NCBI GenBank assembly: GCA_030643515.1
Contig: DAOWLH010000054.1
Coordinates: forward strand, 1 to 14,138
DNA from: Dehalococcoidia bacterium
GTDB lineage: Bacteria > Chloroflexota > Dehalococcoidia > Dehalococcoidales > DAOWLH01
Length of the DNA stretch: 14,138 nucleotides
Direction: 5' to 3'
The notes beneath the pieces were generated by a model. It was not told the origin of the DNA and did no database searches. It saw only the letters and a program-made list of their open reading frames with translations. Made by a program: the position numbers and the translations under genes. Below are positions 7,469-14,138 of the stretch, piece by piece; within the stretch, counting starts at the first letter, position 1, and every line of letters starts with the position of its first letter.

Positions 7469-7497
7469 ATTATAGCCGGCATGGTACTAGATTGCCA
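7469..7497 (-). promoter_or_regulatory. Candidate promoter for the M20 amidohydrolase gene
   Basis: A perfect minus-strand TATAAT (7474-7469) is preceded at 17 nt by a weak -35 (TGGCAA, 7497-7492). The leader would be about eight bases, just containing the AAGGA before the ATG. Only the -10 box is convincing. Confidence 0.35.
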
Positions 7498-7542
7498 GCC
7501 GACACCTTCCGCTTGTTCTATCGCTAGGGCTAGTGATAAAAT
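7492..7542 (+). promoter_or_regulatory. Candidate uvrA promoter region
   Basis: The plus strand has TTGCCA (7492-7497, five of six to the -35 consensus), whose best -10 at 18 nt is poor (TTCTAT, 7516-7521). A second option is TTGTTC (7513-7518), 18 nt, then TAAAAT (7537-7542) with an extended TG at 7534-7535. The second would start transcription almost at the Shine-Dalgarno. Two CTAG tetramers two bases apart (7524-7533) lie in its spacer. Which element works, if either, cannot be told from sequence. Confidence 0.3.
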
Positions 7543-7548
7543 AACACA

Positions 7549-7554
7549 GGGGGA
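7549..7554 (+). promoter_or_regulatory. Ribosome binding site that decides the uvrA GTG start
   Basis: GGGGGA stands four bases before the GTG at 7559, where UvrA family sequence begins. The frame is open upstream to an ATG at 7433, but that segment overlaps the M20 gene and its control region and carries no UvrA sequence. Confidence 0.6.
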
Positions 7555-7558
7555 AGAA

Positions 7559-10429
<2,871 letters not shown>

Positions 10430-10457
10430 TAAGTAACACCGACAAAGGAGGGTTGAC

Positions 10458-11009
10458 ATGACAAGAGAAGAGGTGCTCGACTCAATCCAGGCCAATGTAG
10501 AAAACAGGAACCTGGTCAAGCACATGCTAGCTACTGAAGCCATTATGCGGGCTATGGCCAGGCGCTTCGGTGAGGATGAAGAGGAATGGGCAATGGCCGG
10601 GCTGCTTCATGATATAGATGTCGAGCTTACTGCCGGTGATATGAGCAGCCACAGCAAGCTGGGAGCTGACCTCGCCCAGGAAATGGGAGTCAGTAACGCT
10701 GTAGCCAGGGCTATCCTGTGTCACAACACAGTGCATGGTGTCCCCTGCGAAACAAAGATGGAAAAGGCCCTGTTATGTGCCGACCCGATGACCGGCCTCA
10801 TCACCGCCGCCGCTCTGGTCCGCCCGGATAAAAAACTGGCTGGCGTTGAAGCTAAATCGATAAAGAAACGTTTTAAGGAGAAGAGCTTCGCTGCCGGGGC
10901 CGACCGACAGCAGATTGCCGGTTGCAGCCAGGTGGAGCTTGAGCTTGACCAGTTTATCCAGCTCTCCCTTCAAGCGATGAAGGGCATCGCTGAAGAGTTG
11001 GGATTATAA
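10458..11009 (+). CDS. HD-superfamily hydrolase (COG2316-like)
   Basis: Product of 183 aa. It has the layout of a small HD phosphohydrolase. Likely metal ligands are H22 in LVKHMLATEA, H51 and D52 in GLLHDID, H89 in ILCHN and D109 in LCADP; H65 in SSHSKLG may also take part. It resembles the predicted HD hydrolases of COG2316, whose substrate I do not know; related enzymes act on nucleotides or phosphoesters. AAAGGAGG (10444-10451) stands six bases before the ATG, one of the strongest sites in the window. It follows uvrA by 28 nt with no terminator between them, so the two are probably co-transcribed. A role in nucleotide handling during repair would be a guess from position alone. Confidence 0.85.
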   Translation: MTREEVLDSIQANVENRNLVKHMLATEAIMRAMARRFGEDEEEWAMAGLLHDIDVELTAGDMSSHSKLGADLAQEMGVSNAVARAILCHNTVHGVPCETKMEKALLCADPMTGLITAAALVRPDKKLAGVEAKSIKKRFKEKSFAAGADRQQIAGCSQVELELDQFIQLSLQAMKGIAEELGL

Positions 11010-11010
11010 C

Positions 11011-13581
11011 CTAGCCCACCTCAAGTGTTGAGCCTTCCGGGGTTTTGATAACGTTTATGCGCACCGGGAAGGCATCCTTCAGTTCTTCGATGTGGGTGAT
11101 AACGATAATCTTCTCAAAGTCATCCTGGATGGAGCCGATGGCCTCTTTGAGCTTCTCTATACCGGTGCTATCCTGGGTTCCGAAGCCCTCATCGATAATC
11201 AGTGTGGGCAGGGGAGCGCCGGCCCTCCTGGCCAGCAGCTTGGACAGGGCAATGCGCAAAGCGAAGTCGATACGGAAAGCCTCACCACCGCTAAACATCT
11301 CGTAGTTACGCGCTCCTAGCTCGTCGGATATAACTATATCCAGGGTTTCGACCAAATCCCCCTTCTTTGTTTGACGCTGGGCCTCAATATTAACATGCAT
11401 CCGGTTATCGGTCATACGCCCGAGCAGTCTGTTGGCTTCAATCTCAATCTCAGGGAGGGCCAACTCAATCAACCAGGCTTGAATCCCCTTTTTACCGAAC
11501 GCCTGGGCCAAATCCCGATAGGCTTTTTCCTCCGTGGCCACCTGGTCAAGTCGGCCAGCCATCTCCTGCTTTTTCTTCTCCTGCTTTTGCAGCTGTTCCA
11601 GCTTTCCCTTCAGGCTACCGGCACTCTCCTGAGACTGCTTCTGTTTCCCGGCTGCCCTCTGGTATTCAGACTCAGCTTGCCTCAAGTCATTCTCCAGCCG
11701 GGGCAGGCCCTCCAGTTCTCTGGTCAGAGTCTGCTCCTTTTGCCGTTCGGCTTCCAGGCGCCGGCTCAATTCATGAGCTGCCTCCTCAGCCTTGGCCGCC
11801 TCCGCCTCCTGCCATGCCATCTGTCTTTCAGCTTCCTCCAACCTCCGTTTGGGCATCTCATACCTCTCCAGGTCTATAAGCTGCCGGCCAATCTGCTCAT
11901 GCCGGGTAGAATCGTAGCCAAGGTTATCCAGTTCCCTCTCCAGTTCAATAAGAACCTTCTGCTCATGAGCAGCAAAACTCTTGCCGGCCAGCTGGTTTTC
12001 TATCTCAACCAGTTCAGCCCCCGCTTCCTCCAATTTGCCCTCAGCCGCCTCGGCTTCTGATATCTCTCGTGCTAACCGGCTGATTTTATCTTGCAGCGAT
12101 GTTCGTTCCTGATTCAGCTCCACCTCCAGTTCAACCACCTCTTTCTCAAGCAACTCCAGCTCCAGCTTCTTGCTGCTTTGTCCGGCCTCCTCAGATTCAA
12201 GAGACTTTACACTACTTTCTCTCTCAGTGGTATACTTTGCCTCAATGACCTTCAACCCCTGCTGGCTGAGCTCCGTCTCACACAGCGGGCACCGGGTTTC
12301 ACTCTGGGTATCAAGGAGAGCCAGCTTTCCCGTAATATCCTTTATCTCCTGCTGCAGCCTCTCTTTATCACACTCAAGCTCATGGATGGCACTCTGTAAT
12401 TCCTGGCTCTGATGCCGCTTATCCTTCAGGTCCTGCTCCATTTGAAACGACTGCAGCTGCTGATGATCCAGTTGCTGGCGGTCTGCTATAAGCTGGGGCA
12501 GCATTTGCGAGCTGGCTTGCCACTCGCTGACTCTGCTCTCGACAACGGCGTGTTTCCGCAGTAGCCCCTGCTGAGCTTCCTGAATAACCCTTTCCAGCTG
12601 GCTTTTATTATCCTTTATCTTGTTGAGCAGCTGTAGCTTCTGGCCGAGCTCCTCATTCAATTGCCTGCCTTCAGAGAGACGGCTATATCCCTCTTCAATG
12701 GCATCGCGCTGGGCTATCAGCTCCTGGTACTCCCCAATTCGCTGCCGCCGCTGATTGGCCTGATCCTGCCAGCGCCTGAGGTCTTGCCCTGTCTTGGCTA
12801 TGTGCTCCTCCAGCTGGGCCCGTTGTAGTCTTTTGCTTTCCAGAAACTCCTTTTCCTGCCGCAAACTTTCCAGCCTGGATTGCCGCTCCTTTATTGACCG
12901 TTCCAACCGGAGAAGCTCCTGCTGAGCTTCGGCCAGCGTGGCTTCAAGCTCCGGTTTCTGGGCCAGCTCCAGGTCTATTCCCTGAGTAATGCTCTCCAGC
13001 TGTACTTTCTCAATCTGGCGCTGTTTGGCAAGGTCTTTGGCACGCCCTTCAAGCTCATCGTAGAAGGAGAAACCCAGTATATTGGCCAGTACCTGCTTAC
13101 GCTGAGCCGGTTGCTGCTTGGTGAATTCATCGGCATGACCCTGTCGCAGAAAGGCGCTGTTAATAAAGGTGTCGTAATCCATATGCAGTATGTCGATAAT
13201 CTTTCCCTGTGTCTGCCGCAGGATGTCACCGGTAATCGGCTTAAAACCACCGTTTTCCGATATAAGCAGGTCCAGGCTGCTCTTCCCAGATGCCTTCCTC
13301 CCTCTCGGGCGGGAGTGGCGGCGGATGACCCGGTACAACCGGCCACTGGCAGCAAAGTCGAACTCCACAACCATTTCTGTCTCACCCATGTGGATGAGGT
13401 CGTCGTCGCTATTAGCCCTGGTCCTGCCCCATATCGCCCAGGTAATGGCATCGACCAGAGCCGACTTGCCGCTGCCATTATCGCCGCAGATACAGGCGGT
13501 GTGAATGCCGTCAAAGGAGAAGGGGGGCACCTCACCACGGTAGGGCATGAAGTTGTGAATTTTAAGTCTTACGGGGATCAT
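11011..13581 (-). CDS. sbcC: SbcC/Rad50-type ATPase of the double-strand-break nuclease complex
   Basis: Product of 856 aa. With the nuclease SbcD (Mre11) it processes DNA ends and hairpins. Visible parts are Walker A GDNGSGKS (33-40), the Q-loop FLRQGHADEF (144-153, Q147), two long coiled-coil arms (about 175-420 and 450-680) rich in Gln, Glu, Leu and Lys, a zinc hook CPLC at their centre (C431, C434), signature FSGGEAFR (763-770) and Walker B TLIIDEGFG (793-801). It is shorter than E. coli SbcC (about 1050 aa) but within range for bacterial and archaeal forms. No strong Shine-Dalgarno precedes the ATG. No sbcD lies on either side in the window: rpoD is upstream, and the convergent HD gene is downstream with a single base between stops. 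Confidence 0.93.
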   Translation of the reverse strand: MIPVRLKIHNFMPYRGEVPPFSFDGIHTACICGDNGSGKSALVDAITWAIWGRTRANSDDDLIHMGETEMVVEFDFAASGRLYRVIRRHSRPRGRKASGKSSLDLLISENGGFKPITGDILRQTQGKIIDILHMDYDTFINSAFLRQGHADEFTKQQPAQRKQVLANILGFSFYDELEGRAKDLAKQRQIEKVQLESITQGIDLELAQKPELEATLAEAQQELLRLERSIKERQSRLESLRQEKEFLESKRLQRAQLEEHIAKTGQDLRRWQDQANQRRQRIGEYQELIAQRDAIEEGYSRLSEGRQLNEELGQKLQLLNKIKDNKSQLERVIQEAQQGLLRKHAVVESRVSEWQASSQMLPQLIADRQQLDHQQLQSFQMEQDLKDKRHQSQELQSAIHELECDKERLQQEIKDITGKLALLDTQSETRCPLCETELSQQGLKVIEAKYTTERESSVKSLESEEAGQSSKKLELELLEKEVVELEVELNQERTSLQDKISRLAREISEAEAAEGKLEEAGAELVEIENQLAGKSFAAHEQKVLIELERELDNLGYDSTRHEQIGRQLIDLERYEMPKRRLEEAERQMAWQEAEAAKAEEAAHELSRRLEAERQKEQTLTRELEGLPRLENDLRQAESEYQRAAGKQKQSQESAGSLKGKLEQLQKQEKKKQEMAGRLDQVATEEKAYRDLAQAFGKKGIQAWLIELALPEIEIEANRLLGRMTDNRMHVNIEAQRQTKKGDLVETLDIVISDELGARNYEMFSGGEAFRIDFALRIALSKLLARRAGAPLPTLIIDEGFGTQDSTGIEKLKEAIGSIQDDFEKIIVITHIEELKDAFPVRINVIKTPEGSTLEVG

Positions 13582-13695
13582 CTACAGTGCGCCTAGATAA
13601 AAGTTTGTTAGTTATTTTAACACAGTTGGGGGGTTATTTATCTACCTCACGCAGCCCTCTCTCCCTGTGCAGAAGGAACAAGGACTTCGTAATTA
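13582..13695. other. Intergenic gap between rpoD and sbcC
   Basis: This 114-nt non-coding gap must hold the end of the rpoD transcript and perhaps the sbcC promoter. An A+T-rich stretch (13595-13620) has -10-like TAAAAT and TTATCT on the minus strand, but neither has an acceptable -35. I found no stem followed by a T run. Transcription from rpoD into sbcC is therefore possible. Confidence 0.5.
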
Positions 13696-14138
13696 TCACC
13701 CCAGATAGTCCTTGAGCTTACGGCTGCGGGTGGGGTGGCGCAGCTTTCGTAGCGCCTTGGCCTCAATCTGCCGAATGCGTTCCCGGGTAACATTAAACTC
13801 TTTACCCACCTCTTCCAGGGTGCGGCTGCGCCCATCTTCAAGCCCGAATCTAAGCTGGAGCACGCGCCGCTCACGGGGGGTCAGACTGGAGAGAACACTA
13901 TCAATCTGCTCCTTCAGTAACTGCCTTGAGGCAGCATCCGGCGGCGCCAGGGCATTCTGGTCCTCAATGAAGTCACCCAGGTGGCTGTCCTCCTCTTCAC
14001 CAATCGGCGACTCCAACGATATCGGCAACTGTGAAACCTTGATTATCTCCCTGACCCTCTCCGGAGTAATTTCCATCTCATCACCGATTTCCTTGGGAGT
14101 GGGTTCCCGGCCGTACTCCTGTGAAAGGTGACGGCTGA
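13696..14138 (-). CDS. rpoD: Principal RNA polymerase sigma factor RpoD/SigA (N-terminal part outside window)
   Basis: The frame is open to the right edge, so only the last 146 codons are seen and the start is outside. It is the housekeeping sigma factor that directs RNA polymerase to -10/-35 promoters. Region 3 begins at the edge (EYGREPTPKEIGDEM), followed by the region 3.2 hallmark PISLESPIGEEEDSHLGDF, then region 4 with LTPRERRVLQLRFGL and the helix-turn-helix TLEEVGKEFNVTRERIRQIE that reads the -35 box. The ending, HPTRSRKLKDYLG, is characteristic of group 1 sigma factors rather than alternative ones. A Met at 14076 within the frame is not the true start. The stop lies 114 nt ahead of sbcC. 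Confidence 0.95.
   Translation of the reverse strand, partial: SRHLSQEYGREPTPKEIGDEMEITPERVREIIKVSQLPISLESPIGEEEDSHLGDFIEDQNALAPPDAASRQLLKEQIDSVLSSLTPRERRVLQLRFGLEDGRSRTLEEVGKEFNVTRERIRQIEAKALRKLRHPTRSRKLKDYLG

Noticed and set aside
7433..7558. Upstream extension of the uvrA frame to an ATG at 7433
   Set aside because: The extra 42 codons overlap the M20 gene and the divergent control region and do not resemble UvrA; the GTG at 7559 has a ribosome site and the right N-terminus.
11020..11046. Hairpin CTCAA-GTG-TTGAG with a later TTTT, as a terminator for the uvrA-HD transcript
   Set aside because: The stem is only five pairs and the T run is short and ten bases away, so it does not meet a normal intrinsic terminator pattern.
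11371..12060. Open frame of 229 codons on the plus strand opposite sbcC
   Set aside because: Its Leu- and Gln-rich text is the antisense of coiled-coil codons; there is no motif, and the sbcC frame is certain.
13600..13695. Possible rpoD terminator
   Set aside because: The best pairing (AGTCC with GGGCT) needs a wobble pair, has mismatches further in and lacks a T run.

Overview
The window is a gene-dense stretch of bacterial chromosome with about half G+C by eye. It holds ordinary housekeeping and DNA-maintenance genes, and I see no insertion sequence, prophage, CRISPR array, tRNA or rRNA. The best guess at the host is an anaerobic member of the Chloroflexota, possibly Dehalococcoidia. That guess rests on a DnaB helicase operon carrying both a DnaD-domain protein and a DnaI/DnaC-type loader, a 2-hydroxyacyl-CoA dehydratase-type activase, and the overall protein sequence flavour. 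It is an inference from memory, not a database result.

Left block (1-6206, all minus strand). Read in the direction of transcription, the order is activase (BadF/HgdC type), plsX, trxB, rplI, dnaB, dnaD-like, then a dnaC/dnaI-like loader that runs off the left edge. Six of the seven genes touch or overlap a neighbour. The junctions are TAGTG for activase/plsX, 11 nt for plsX/trxB, 14 nt for rplI/dnaB, ATGA for dnaB/dnaD and 83 nt for dnaD/dnaC. The only gap is 43 nt between trxB and rplI, and it holds a promoter-like sequence. The last three genes make a complete helicase-loading set: replicative helicase, DnaD-type adaptor and AAA+ loader. The first three join fatty acid/phospholipid synthesis (PlsX), thiol redox (TrxB) and an Fe-S activase.

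Middle block (6285-11009). An M20 amidohydrolase gene (minus) diverges from uvrA (plus) across a roughly 100-nt control region. uvrA is followed after 28 nt by a small HD-superfamily hydrolase gene with a strong Shine-Dalgarno, so the two are probably co-transcribed.

Right block (11011-14138, minus). sbcC (Rad50-like, with a zinc hook) meets the HD gene tail to tail with one base between the stop codons. Upstream of sbcC, after a 114-nt gap, lies the 3' end of the principal sigma factor gene rpoD (region 3 to the C-terminus), which is cut by the window edge.

The themes are replication initiation, excision and double-strand-break repair, and core transcription. No clearly new system is visible. 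The points most worth a second look are the activase with a cysteine-rich tail joined to plsX with no dehydratase nearby, the long dnaD/dnaC reading-frame overlap, the divergent M20/uvrA control region, and sbcC without an adjacent sbcD.
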